Made by a program: the position numbers and the translations under genes
From: Candidatus Omnitrophota bacterium
GTDB taxonomy: Bacteria; Omnitrophota; Gorgyraeia; Aquiviventales; Aquiviventaceae
Assembly (NCBI GenBank): GCA_016209275.1
Contig: JACQWM010000043.1
Location: forward strand, 1-59,139
DNA length: 59,139 nt
Direction: 5' to 3'
The notes under the pieces: generated by a model
Told to the model about the DNA's origin: nothing
What the model saw: only the letters and a program-made list of their open reading frames with translations
Databases searched by the model: none
Part shown: piece after piece, positions 33,163 to 39,520 of the stretch
Numbering within the stretch: the first letter of the stretch is position 1
Layout of the letters: each line of letters begins with the position of its first letter

Positions 33163-33506
33163 CAGCCTGGTGGCCATGTGAAGCGGCGCCCTCCTAAGAG
33201 GTGCAGATGCAGATGCCACACCGATTGCCCTGCCCCGGCCCCGCAGTTCATGACCACGCGATAGCCGGAGTCGGCGAGCCGATGCTGCCGAGCCAGGTCA
33301 TTCGCCAAGCCGATCATACGGCCAAGGAGCGGTGCATGGGCAGGCGTGATATCAGCCAGCGTGGGGATGTGATCTGCGGGGATAATGAGGATGTGGATTG
33401 GTGCTTGCGGGTTGATATCGTTGAAGGCCAGCACGCCCTCCGCTTCTCCGACGACAGCCGCTGGCAGTTGCCGATTGGCGATGCGGCAGAACAAGCACTC
33501 CGCCAT
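33162..33506 (-). CDS. HIT-family nucleotide hydrolase (HinT-like)
   Basis: A 114-residue histidine-triad protein. It begins AECLFCRIANRQLPA, with a CxxC pair typical of HinT/PKCI-1 proteins, and has DINPQAPIHILIIPADHIPTL in the middle. The catalytic triad is H98-L-H100-L-H102 followed by LGG. HinT enzymes hydrolyse purine nucleoside phosphoramidates and aminoacyl-AMP. It lies 6 bases after the zinc-finger protein gene and overlaps the PilZ gene. Confidence 0.95.
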   Translation of the reverse strand: MAECLFCRIANRQLPAAVVGEAEGVLAFNDINPQAPIHILIIPADHIPTLADITPAHAPLLGRMIGLANDLARQHRLADSGYRVVMNCGAGAGQSVWHLHLHLLGGRRFTWPPG

Positions 33507-33512
33507 GGCTTG

Positions 33513-33725
33513 CTAGTCTTTGTTGGCCGCAGGCGCTGCTTTCGCTTCGTTCGCGGCTGGGGCGTCTTTCGCGCCTTTCGCCGTCTGTTCCGCCGCGGCT
33601 TTGCTGGATTCCGTCACCCAGCACCGCTTCGTGCAGAAATACTTATTGTTGCGATAATACCACTGCTTCCGACTCAGGCGCTTTCCGCAGGACGTGCACG
33701 CGGCGGCGCGCGTTCCAATACTCAT
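33513..33725 (-). CDS. Small four-cysteine (zinc-ribbon-like) protein, unknown function
   Basis: A 70-residue protein that I do not recognise. ATG 33725 is chosen because AAGGAG lies five bases upstream; a GTG three bases earlier is too close. The core has C10-x2-C13-x17-C31-x3-C35 with aromatic WYYRNNKYF between the pairs, which suggests a small treble-clef or ribbon zinc fold. The last 30 residues are a low-complexity Ala/Lys/Asn tail (AAPAAN repeats). A similar Ala/Pro tail ends the PVC small basic protein at 37953-38222. Nucleic-acid or ribosome binding is a guess based on charge. Confidence 0.72.
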   Translation of the reverse strand: MSIGTRAAACTSCGKRLSRKQWYYRNNKYFCTKRCWVTESSKAAAEQTAKGAKDAPAANEAKAAPAANKD

Positions 33726-33734
33726 CACGGCTCC

Positions 33735-33839
33735 TTAATGAATGACCCAGGCGACCCAATGATACGCCAGCGCAAGGGTTAAGCCGATGGCCAATCCCAG
33801 CATCATGTCTGCGCTGCGCGGATTCAAAAACGGAAACAT
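33735..33839 (-). CDS. 34-residue single-pass membrane protein, unknown
   Basis: From ATG 33839 (GAGGG about 5 bases upstream) the product is 34 residues. MFPFLNPRSADM is followed by one hydrophobic helix, LGLAIGLTLALAYHWVAWVIH. It is the first gene after a strong promoter (33874-33902), which is better evidence that it is real than its length. The function is unknown. It may be a small membrane-complex subunit or regulator. Confidence 0.62.
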   Translation of the reverse strand: MFPFLNPRSADMMLGLAIGLTLALAYHWVAWVIH

Positions 33840-33873
33840 TCGACCCTCGCCTTCGAGCTCCACAAGAGACTGT

Positions 33874-33902
33874 ATTGTACCGTCTTGCTCGACGAGGGTC
33901 AA
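33874..33902 (-). promoter_or_regulatory. Promoter at the head of the long minus-strand run
   Basis: Read on the minus strand: TTGACC (33902-33897), a 17-base spacer and TACAAT (33879-33874). It would start transcription near 33867, 28 bases before ATG 33839. The T-rich end of the upstream terminator reaches the -35 box. Seventeen minus-strand genes follow with only very small gaps. Confidence 0.8.
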
Positions 33903-33910
33903 GGAGAAAG

Positions 33911-33945
33911 AACCCCGCCCGCCCATTGCTGGGCGAGGCGGGGTT
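33911..33945 (-). terminator. Terminator hairpin below the 49-residue membrane protein gene
   Basis: AACCCCGCC (33911-33919) pairs with GGCGGGGTT (33937-33945), and an inner GCCCA/TGGGC stem closes a TTGC loop. On the minus strand it is followed by CTTTCTCCTT, a moderate pyrimidine tract. It separates the gene at 33976-34125 from the next promoter. Confidence 0.78.
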
Positions 33946-33975
33946 TGGATCCCTCTCGCTCTCCTGGCGACCGAG

Positions 33976-34125
33976 TTACTTGGTCGAGACTAGCTTGTGG
34001 CCTAGGACCACAGCCAGGGTAACGAGAATAAACTTATACGCATCCAACGGGAAGTACAGGCCGATGAGGCCTCCTAGGATCATTCCCGTCACGACATCAT
34101 GTCCAAGCAATTTTTCTAGTTTCAT
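33976..34125 (-). CDS. 49-residue two-helix membrane protein, unknown
   Basis: Start ATG 34125 with GAAGGGGG about 11 bases upstream. The product MKLEKLLGHDVVTG leads into two hydrophobic segments (MILGGLIGLYFPLD, then YKFILVTLAVVLGHKLVS), probably a helical hairpin in the inner membrane. I do not recognise the family. It has its own promoter, a structured leader with two hairpins and a terminator, so it looks like a separately regulated small gene. A longer in-frame start (34245) would run through the leader hairpins and is rejected. Confidence 0.65.
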   Translation of the reverse strand: MKLEKLLGHDVVTGMILGGLIGLYFPLDAYKFILVTLAVVLGHKLVSTK

Positions 34126-34144
34126 TCTCGATTCACCCCCTTCT

Positions 34145-34192
34145 TCTAGACGTTTGTCTAGAGTGGAGAGGGAGGCGTCCTCCACACGCCTC
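34145..34192 (-). promoter_or_regulatory. Leader with two perfect inverted repeats before the 49-residue gene
   Basis: TCTAGAC (34145-34151) and GTCTAGA (34156-34162) flank GTTT. GAGGCGT (34172-34178) and ACGCCTC (34186-34192) flank seven bases. Both would fold in the mRNA leader. TCTAGACAA also recurs at 34230-34237 across the -35 box, so the 9-base word could be a protein-binding site instead. Confidence 0.6.
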
Positions 34193-34208
34193 AACCCCCT
34201 CAGTTGGA

Positions 34209-34237
34209 ACCATACCATATTTTTGGCATCTAGACAA
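34209..34237 (-). promoter_or_regulatory. Probable promoter of the 49-residue membrane protein gene
   Basis: Minus-strand TTGTCT (34237-34232), 17 bases, TATGGT (34214-34209). Each box matches consensus at four of six positions. The leader would be about 75 bases. Confidence 0.55.
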
Positions 34238-34285
34238 GGGTACACTAAAAATTATAACCTGTTTTTTCATAGGAAGTTACAGAAT

Positions 34286-34648
34286 TTAAACGGCTTGGGA
34301 TGTTTCGCGGGGTTCGGTGAATCGCCCAAGATAGGCAGACAAACGTCGCTTATCTTGGGGAGAGAGCTCAAGGAAAGAAATGCCAAGGTCAAACTGGTCG
34401 CTATGGGGCAGCATGCGAAACCACACCGCCTTGCCCTTCACCGATAAGGACTCTTCGCCCTTAAAGAGCGTCATCTCAACGCCCAGATCTGAGGAAATCG
34501 GGAACAATTGCGGGCTGACGCATCGCACGCCGCCGGCGGAAACATCTTTTGTCAACGTTTCGACGACCTTCGGCTCGCGTTGCTTGTAGATGCGCACAGG
34601 ATGATAGGTGCGCACCCGCTCAGTTTTTCGACGTTCGCCGTTGCTCAT
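34286..34648 (-). CDS. PilZ-domain protein
   Basis: A 120-residue single PilZ domain from ATG 34648. It opens SNGERRKTERVRTYHPVRI, with an RxxxR-type motif, followed by DVSAGGVRC (the D/NxSxxG motif) and FDLGISFLELSPQDK. Both c-di-GMP-binding motifs are intact, so ligand binding is likely. A promoter ends only 10 bases before the start codon. It is transcribed divergently from an ExeA/GspB-like pair, and a shared control region suggests that c-di-GMP signalling and secretion or pilus-type genes are controlled together. Confidence 0.86.
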   Translation of the reverse strand: MSNGERRKTERVRTYHPVRIYKQREPKVVETLTKDVSAGGVRCVSPQLFPISSDLGVEMTLFKGEESLSVKGKAVWFRMLPHSDQFDLGISFLELSPQDKRRLSAYLGRFTEPRETSQAV

Positions 34649-34658
34649 GATGGATATT

Positions 34659-34687
34659 AGTGTAGCCCTCGTGAGGGCTGGCGTCAA
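34659..34687 (-). promoter_or_regulatory. Promoter of the PilZ gene with an inverted repeat in its spacer
   Basis: Minus-strand TTGACG (34687-34682), a 17-base spacer and TACACT (34664-34659). Ten bases separate the -10 box from ATG 34648, so the mRNA is nearly leaderless. The spacer holds AGCCCTC/GAGGGCT (34664-34670 and 34673-34679), which could be an operator. Confidence 0.75.
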
Positions 34688-34690
34688 GCG

Positions 34691-34715
34691 CAACACCGCG
34701 TCGTGTCAACACCGC
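34691..34715. promoter_or_regulatory. Direct repeat CAACACCGC between two divergent promoters
   Basis: CAACACCGC occurs at 34691-34699 and 34707-34715, 16 bases apart. It lies between the -35 boxes of the PilZ promoter (34682-34687) and the ExeA-like promoter (34727-34732). It is a candidate binding site for a shared regulator. Confidence 0.55.
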
Positions 34716-34726
34716 ATAGTTCCTGC

Positions 34727-34755
34727 TTGCGCCGCCTGGTGGAGTACGCTACAAT
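34727..34755 (+). promoter_or_regulatory. Promoter of the ExeA/GspB-like pair
   Basis: TTGCGC (34727-34732), a 17-base spacer, TACAAT (34750-34755). The predicted leader contains a perfect AAACGCG/CGCGTTT hairpin (34761-34780), ending ten bases before ATG 34790. No Shine-Dalgarno sequence is visible. Confidence 0.68.
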
Positions 34756-34789
34756 ACGATAAACGCGGCAATTCGCGTTTCACAAACGC

Positions 34790-35608
34790 ATGTACTTAGA
34801 GTTTTTAGGCCTTCGAGAAAATCCATTCTCGATCACCGCCGACCCCGCCTTTCTCTATCTGTCCAAAAAGCATCGTGAAGCGCTCTCCCATATGATCTAT
34901 GGGATCCGCGAGCGCAAAGGGTTCGTGGAAATCACCGGCGATATCGGCACTGGCAAGACGACCCTGTGCAAGGCGCTGCTGCGGCATGTCGATGCGATGA
35001 CCAAAACCGCCTTGATCCTTCAGCCGACGCTCTCGTCGATCCAGCTGCTGCAGGCGGTCGCGCAGGACTTCGGCCTGAATCCTATGCACAATTCCCGGCT
35101 GAATCTCTTTAATCAACTCAACCAATTCCTGATCGAGCAGACGACGCTGGGCAACAACGTGGTGCTGGTGATTGACGAGGCCCAAACGCTCAGCGCGCGC
35201 ATGCTCGAGGAAATCCGCATGCTCTCGAATCTTGAGACGGATAAGCATAAACTCATTCAAATCATTTTGGTGGGCCAGCCGCAGCTGCGGGAGCTCTTGG
35301 CCCAACCCGCGCTGGAACAGCTCCGCCAGCGCATCGGGGTGCGCTACCATATCTCGCCGCTGGATCGGGATGAAGTCGCGACCTACCTTGAGCACCGGCT
35401 GCGGATCGCCGGCTCCGACGGGAGCCTCGAGTGGACCCCGGAGGGGGTTGAAGAAGTCTACCGCTGCTCCAAGGGCACCCCGCGGCTCATTAATCAGCTC
35501 GGGGACCGCTGCTTGCTCGCCTGCTATCTTGCGGAAACGAAGCGCGTGGATGCCGACGTGGTCCAGCGGAGTTATCAGGAGCTCTCCGGGCAAGTGCTCG
35601 TCTCATGA
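34790..35608 (+). CDS. ExeA/GspA-like AAA ATPase
   Basis: A 272-residue AAA protein of the ExeA family. It begins MYLEFLGLRENPFSITADP, the standard N-terminus. The P-loop GDIGTGKTT is at 50-58, Walker B is VVLVIDEAQTL, and the later motifs LSNLETDKHKLIQIILVGQPQL and GTPRLINQLGDRCL match the family. ExeA works with ExeB to insert the type II secretin through peptidoglycan. This copy lacks the C-terminal peptidoglycan-binding extension of Aeromonas ExeA. It is followed by a GspB-like gene, so the pair probably serves a type II secretion or type IV pilus machine encoded elsewhere. Confidence 0.9.
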   Translation: MYLEFLGLRENPFSITADPAFLYLSKKHREALSHMIYGIRERKGFVEITGDIGTGKTTLCKALLRHVDAMTKTALILQPTLSSIQLLQAVAQDFGLNPMHNSRLNLFNQLNQFLIEQTTLGNNVVLVIDEAQTLSARMLEEIRMLSNLETDKHKLIQIILVGQPQLRELLAQPALEQLRQRIGVRYHISPLDRDEVATYLEHRLRIAGSDGSLEWTPEGVEEVYRCSKGTPRLINQLGDRCLLACYLAETKRVDADVVQRSYQELSGQVLVS

Positions 35609-35620
35609 GAGGGAGGGGCG

Positions 35621-36184
35621 ATGAGCCTGATTGAAGAAGCGCTGCGCAAAGTTCAAGAACCGTTGCTGCCGAAACCGGCTTCATCATCGCCATCCGGCAA
35701 AACAACGAACGTCCATTCCTGGTCAACCGGGAAGACCGCCAGTCAGCGAGCTCCTGCGACGTCGCGCCCGGCTCCACTCATGCTGATCATCGCGGTTATC
35801 ATCGGGGTGGTGGCGTCATTGGGGCTCGTGGCCGGGGGCGTATGGCTCAGCCGCAACCTTCCCACGGCCTCACCCACCGCTCCCCAACCGATGCCCGCCG
35901 TGGTTGAACCATCCCCTGCGATGCCCTCGGCTGCGCCGTTGCCTGAGCCGAGCCAAGAACCGCCGAAAGACGAGGCCAGTCTCCTGCCGCCACCGACGGT
36001 CCCAGAGCGGTTATCCCTCACAGGAATTGCCGGCAGCCAGGGGGAATCCTACGCGATGATTAATGGATTGATTCTTTCGGTGGGGGAGCGGCTGGGGGAT
36101 TACGTCGTGATTGAGATTTCACAGAATTCCGTGCGGCTGCAGAAGAACGACGGCAGCGAAACCATCCTGCGCGTCCCCCGGTAA
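35621..36184 (+). CDS. GspB-like inner-membrane protein
   Basis: A 187-residue bitopic protein. MSLIEEALRKVQEPLLP is the typical cytoplasmic start of GspB/ExeB proteins. One membrane helix spans about 53-76 (LMLIIAVIIGVVASLGLVAG). A Pro/Ala-rich periplasmic linker (80-130) leads to a small C-terminal beta domain (LTGIAGSQGESYAMING, RLGDYVVIEI, DGSETILRVP). The C-terminal domain resembles the HR domain of PilP/GspC proteins, which contact the secretin. GGAGGGGCG precedes ATG 35621. It is 12 bases after the ExeA-like gene and ends ten bases before the convergent aroB gene. Confidence 0.85.
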   Translation: MSLIEEALRKVQEPLLPKPASSSPSGKTTNVHSWSTGKTASQRAPATSRPAPLMLIIAVIIGVVASLGLVAGGVWLSRNLPTASPTAPQPMPAVVEPSPAMPSAAPLPEPSQEPPKDEASLLPPPTVPERLSLTGIAGSQGESYAMINGLILSVGERLGDYVVIEISQNSVRLQKNDGSETILRVPR

Positions 36185-36193
36185 GACCGCGAT

Positions 36194-37279
36194 TTACTGT
36201 AGGGAGGTTGCCAGCACGCGGTTGACGAGGCCTGTCGGGACGGCTTCCGTGACCATCACCCGCCCAATTCGTGTGGGCAGCACCCATCGCGGTCGTCCAT
36301 GAATGAACTTTTTATCGAGGCGCAAGGCGCGGCGGACGGCGGCGAGTGAGACGTTTGTGGCGTGCGTCGGCAGCCCGGCGGCGCAGATCAGCCGTGCCAG
36401 CCGCTCCTGATCGCTCGCGCGACAACACCCCATCCGGACAGCAAGATCCGCCGCAGCGCACATGCCGATCGCGATCGCTTCTCCATGCGTCCATCGCCGA
36501 TAGTCCGTGGCGGCTTCCAGCGCATGGCCGATCGTGTGGCCGAAGTTTAAGCCAACGCGAATTCCCTCGGTTTCCCGCTCATCCTGCGAGACGACGCGTG
36601 CTTTGATGCGGCACGACCGCTCGACCATCACCCGTAGGGCGCGGGGCTCAAGGGCCAAGCAGTCCGGCAGGTGCGCTTCCAGAAATTCAAACAGCGGCCG
36701 GTTGGCGATCAAGCCGTATTTGATGACTTCGCCCAGCCCCGAGCGGCGCTGCCGCAGCGGCAAGCTCGCCAGCACGCTGAGGTTGTTATAGACGAGGCGG
36801 GGCTGGTAGAACGCGCCCACCAGATTTTTCCCCTGGGGCACATCAACGCCGACTTTTCCGCCGATGGCGGAATCCACCTGGGCCAGCAGCGTTGTCGGCA
36901 GCTGGATGTACGGCACGCCTCGCCGGTAGATCGCCGCCACGAATCCCGTCAGGTCTCCGAGCACGCCTCCGCCGAAGGCGAAGAGCATCGGAGGCCGCAT
37001 GGCGGCGGAGCGGGTGAGCCGGCTGATGATTCGCTGCGCCATCGCCATCGACTTGGACGATTCAGATTCAGGGATCGTCATGACGGAGAGCCTCCAGCCC
37101 GCCGCGCGTAGCGGCTGCAGCAGCTGGCGGCCGTGCCACCGCAAGACCGACGGATGGGAAATCACCCATCCCTCGCGCGAGGGCGACAGCGGGGCGAGCG
37201 CGGCTGGCAATCGACGGTACGAATCGGTGACCAGGATCGAGTACGATCGCTCGCCAAGACGGACAGGCAGCATCATCAT
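36194..37279 (-). CDS. aroB: 3-Dehydroquinate synthase
   Basis: A 361-residue AroB that converts DAHP to 3-dehydroquinate, the second step of the shikimate pathway, using NAD and a divalent metal. The NAD-binding GGGVLGDLTGFVAA motif and the signature LPTTLLAQVDSAIGGKVGVD are intact. The metal ligands are in GEVIKYG (Glu) and in the two histidines of LNFGHTIGHALE, with a further conserved His in WTHGEAIAIGM. It overlaps nnrE by four bases. It converges on the GspB-like gene with only nine bases between. Confidence 0.95.
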   Translation of the reverse strand: MMMLPVRLGERSYSILVTDSYRRLPAALAPLSPSREGWVISHPSVLRWHGRQLLQPLRAAGWRLSVMTIPESESSKSMAMAQRIISRLTRSAAMRPPMLFAFGGGVLGDLTGFVAAIYRRGVPYIQLPTTLLAQVDSAIGGKVGVDVPQGKNLVGAFYQPRLVYNNLSVLASLPLRQRRSGLGEVIKYGLIANRPLFEFLEAHLPDCLALEPRALRVMVERSCRIKARVVSQDERETEGIRVGLNFGHTIGHALEAATDYRRWTHGEAIAIGMCAAADLAVRMGCCRASDQERLARLICAAGLPTHATNVSLAAVRRALRLDKKFIHGRPRWVLPTRIGRVMVTEAVPTGLVNRVLATSLQ

Positions 37280-37932
37280 GGTGAGCGCAAGAGCGCCTCA
37301 GGGATCGTGATGGAATCGACGGTGAGCGCGCCGGCGTGCGCCGGCCCCTCATTCAGCAGCAGGCCGCGTTTCGGTCGCCCGAACGTGACCGTCTGCGTGG
37401 CCTTCACCGCCTTGCCCTGCACCGCCCCGGTATCGGCATCAAGTCCGGAGGGGACATCCACCGCCAGAATGGGTTTGCCCGACCGATTGAGGGCGTCGAT
37501 GAGCGAGGCGGTCGGTTCGCGAACCGCCCCGAGGGCTCCAATACCCAGCAAGGCGTCGATAATGAGATCGCAGGATTGGATCATGGGTTCGATCTCCGGA
37601 AGCTGCTGCGGGGACGTCACCGACTGGAGCGGGGTCCCAAGATGGCGCAGGATTCGAGCATACACGGCGGGCTCCTCGCGCAACCGATCCATGGGGGCGG
37701 TCAGCACGATCCGCAGCGGAGAGCTCCACTGCAGCAGATGCCGCGCCGCCGCCAAGCCGTCTCCGCCGTTGAACCCCGCGCCGCAGCAGATCAAGATTTC
37801 GTGCGTGGACGCCACCATCCTCCGAGCGGCGGCGGCGACGGCCATCCCGGCATGTTCCATTAAGAGCAGGCGAGGAATGCCGATCGACTCAATCGCGGCG
37901 CGGTCGATGCGCTGCATCTGTGCGACCGACAC
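37276..37932 (-). CDS. nnrE: NAD(P)H-hydrate epimerase (YjeF N-domain only)
   Basis: A 218-residue single-domain YjeF_N protein. It interconverts the R and S forms of damaged NAD(P)H hydrate so that a dehydratase can repair them. Motifs in order are QMQRIDRAAIESIGIPRLLLMEHAG, split near residues 5-29, GAGFNGGDGLAAARHL, DLIIDALLGIGALG and VDVPSGLDADTGA. In many bacteria this domain is fused to the ADP/ATP-dependent dehydratase. Here the chain ends after the epimerase domain, and no dehydratase is nearby. It overlaps aroB by ATGA and lies 20 bases after the small basic protein gene. Confidence 0.92.
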   Translation of the reverse strand: MSVAQMQRIDRAAIESIGIPRLLLMEHAGMAVAAAARRMVASTHEILICCGAGFNGGDGLAAARHLLQWSSPLRIVLTAPMDRLREEPAVYARILRHLGTPLQSVTSPQQLPEIEPMIQSCDLIIDALLGIGALGAVREPTASLIDALNRSGKPILAVDVPSGLDADTGAVQGKAVKATQTVTFGRPKRGLLLNEGPAHAGALTVDSITIPEALLRSP

Positions 37933-37952
37933 GGCCGATGCTGGGGTGGGGC

Positions 37953-38222
37953 TTACGCTGATGGTTTCGCGCCTGAAGGTTTGGCTGCCGCCGCGGCGTT
38001 CGCGGCTGGTGCTGCTGCAGGAGCTGCGGCTTCTTCAGTTTTTTCCTTGGCCGCTTTGCGGGCTTTCATCCTCAGCTGCTTAATTTTCGGCAGGCCGAGG
38101 GCGGAGTGCCCTTCCGCCCATTGCCCCTGCGTCATGAGATGGCGAACCCGCTCATGCCGCTTCAGGACGTTCCGCACGGTCGCGCCCGCGCCGGAAACGC
38201 GCAAGGAAGGATGGAGGGACAT
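37953..38222 (-). CDS. PVC small basic protein (TIGR04137 family)
   Basis: An 89-residue basic protein. The first 50 residues match the Chlamydiae/Verrucomicrobia/Planctomycetes small basic protein family: MSLHPSLRVSGAGATVRNVL, then KRHERVRHL, QWAEGHSALGLPKIKQLRM. The last 35 residues are a low-complexity Ala/Pro/Lys tail. The function of the family is unknown; a ribosome- or RNA-binding role has seemed likely from its small size and charge. It is the strongest single lineage marker here and supports a PVC-superphylum organism. It is encoded directly after the SPOR-domain gene. Confidence 0.85.
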   Translation of the reverse strand: MSLHPSLRVSGAGATVRNVLKRHERVRHLMTQGQWAEGHSALGLPKIKQLRMKARKAAKEKTEEAAAPAAAPAANAAAAAKPSGAKPSA

Positions 38223-38225
38223 GGG

Positions 38226-38846
38226 TCATAGGCTCCTGACGAAACAATCTTCGTAGCGTGTTTTCAGCATGGCTAATTTCTTGCTGGCATCCGCCTTGGA
38301 CGGAAACGGGCCCACATACACCGAGGTCCGTCCTTCACGGATGACGATAAACGCCGATTCCCCTTTAGCTTTCAATCGCTCCAGCTCCATGCGGGCCAGC
38401 TGCGGTTGTTGATATGTCCGCACTTGGACCGCGTACCGAGAGCGCGTTGGCGCCTTCTTCAGGCTCGGCATCGGCGCTTTTGGCGCGGTGGCCGGCGTTC
38501 GGATGACCGGCGCATCGATCGCCTTGGACGGCTGCGGCAGAACGACAGGCGGTCCCTCCGCTGTTCGTGTGGCTGGCTCCTCAACTCTTCGTGCAGCCGT
38601 TGGGCCTGTGGCCGTGCGCGTCTGCTGGTCCATCCACAAGCGCTCAGCCCGCGCGAGATGCTTGCCGCGTTCAACGCCGCACGCAAAGACCACCGTAATG
38701 GTCAACAGGGTGCCGATGCTCGCCAGCGCTAAGTGGTCATAGCGCAGGTTAAGGAAGAGCCCTCCAAGCGTTTCACGATGGGGCGGCGGCGGGACGTGCG
38801 CTGCAAGGTCAAAGAGTTCGAGCTGATTCTCGTGTCCGTCTGGCAT
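38226..38846 (-). CDS. SPOR-domain membrane protein
   Basis: A 206-residue bitopic protein. An acidic cytoplasmic N-terminus of about 35 residues precedes one membrane helix (LALASIGTLLTITVVFACGV, about 40-60). A Pro/Thr-rich periplasmic linker follows, then a C-terminal SPOR domain from about residue 135 (RYAVQVRTYQQPQLARMELE, GPFPSKADASKKLAML). SPOR domains bind denuded glycan strands and target proteins to the division septum. Its own promoter lies directly upstream with almost no leader. The downstream small basic protein starts three bases after it. Confidence 0.88.
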   Translation of the reverse strand: MPDGHENQLELFDLAAHVPPPPHRETLGGLFLNLRYDHLALASIGTLLTITVVFACGVERGKHLARAERLWMDQQTRTATGPTAARRVEEPATRTAEGPPVVLPQPSKAIDAPVIRTPATAPKAPMPSLKKAPTRSRYAVQVRTYQQPQLARMELERLKAKGESAFIVIREGRTSVYVGPFPSKADASKKLAMLKTRYEDCFVRSL

Positions 38847-38858
38847 ACTGACCTTAGT

Positions 38859-38887
38859 ATTGTAGAAAACTCCGCGGGCGCCGTCAA
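38859..38887 (-). promoter_or_regulatory. Promoter of the SPOR gene with a very short leader
   Basis: Minus-strand TTGACG (38887-38882), 17 bases, TACAAT (38864-38859). Twelve bases separate the -10 box from ATG 38846, so the transcript would begin about 5 bases before the start codon. Confidence 0.82.
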
Positions 38888-38905
38888 CTGAAATTCAACG
38901 CGTGA

Positions 38906-39520
38906 TCACCGCCGGCGCCGTGACCAGCTGACGCGGTGCTCGGTGCGGGACACGAGTCGTGTGATGTTGGCATAGTGCCGCACGCTGATGAGCAGGGCCA
39001 GTGCGATGCCAAGTCCAACCGCCGAGGGATCCTGATGCGCGAGCATCTGCCACACCGGAATGCTGATGGCGGCGAGCAGCGAGCCGACGGAGACATAGCG
39101 GCTTACGGCAAATCCCGCGAGCCACACCAGCGACGACGCAAGACCGATGCCGGGCATGGCGGCGAGCAGCACGCCGACGGTGGTGGCGACCCCTTTGCCG
39201 CCGCGGAAGGCCAAGAAGACCGAGGCCGTATGGCCCACAACAGCCGCCAGCCCGCAGCTGAGGCGCGCCGTCAGCGAGATCGGGTGGATGAAGGCGGAGG
39301 CGAGGAGGCTTGCGGCCAGGGCGCCTTTCGCGATGTCGATGAGCAGCACGATCGCTCCCAGCCCTGGGCCTGCGGCGCGCGTGACATTCGTGGCACCCAC
39401 GTTGCCGCTGCCGATCGCACGCACGTCTTGATGCGTGAGCCATTTGACTAGCACATACCCGGTGGGAAACGATCCGACCAGGTACGACGCAGCGAGGGCG
39501 AGCCACCACGACCACGTCAT
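38906..39520 (-). CDS. plsY: Acyl-phosphate:glycerol-3-phosphate acyltransferase
   Basis: A 204-residue polytopic membrane enzyme that makes lysophosphatidate from acyl-phosphate and glycerol 3-phosphate, the first step of phospholipid synthesis in most bacteria. ATG 39520 overlaps the der stop by ATGA; the long open frame upstream is antisense-free but unrelated to PlsY. Family motifs are SYLVGSFPTGY, GSGNVGATN (37-45), FRGGKGVATTVG and RHYANITRL near the C-terminus. PlsY needs PlsX, which is not in this window. Confidence 0.93.
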   Translation of the reverse strand: MTWSWWLALAASYLVGSFPTGYVLVKWLTHQDVRAIGSGNVGATNVTRAAGPGLGAIVLLIDIAKGALAASLLASAFIHPISLTARLSCGLAAVVGHTASVFLAFRGGKGVATTVGVLLAAMPGIGLASSLVWLAGFAVSRYVSVGSLLAAISIPVWQMLAHQDPSAVGLGIALALLISVRHYANITRLVSRTEHRVSWSRRRR

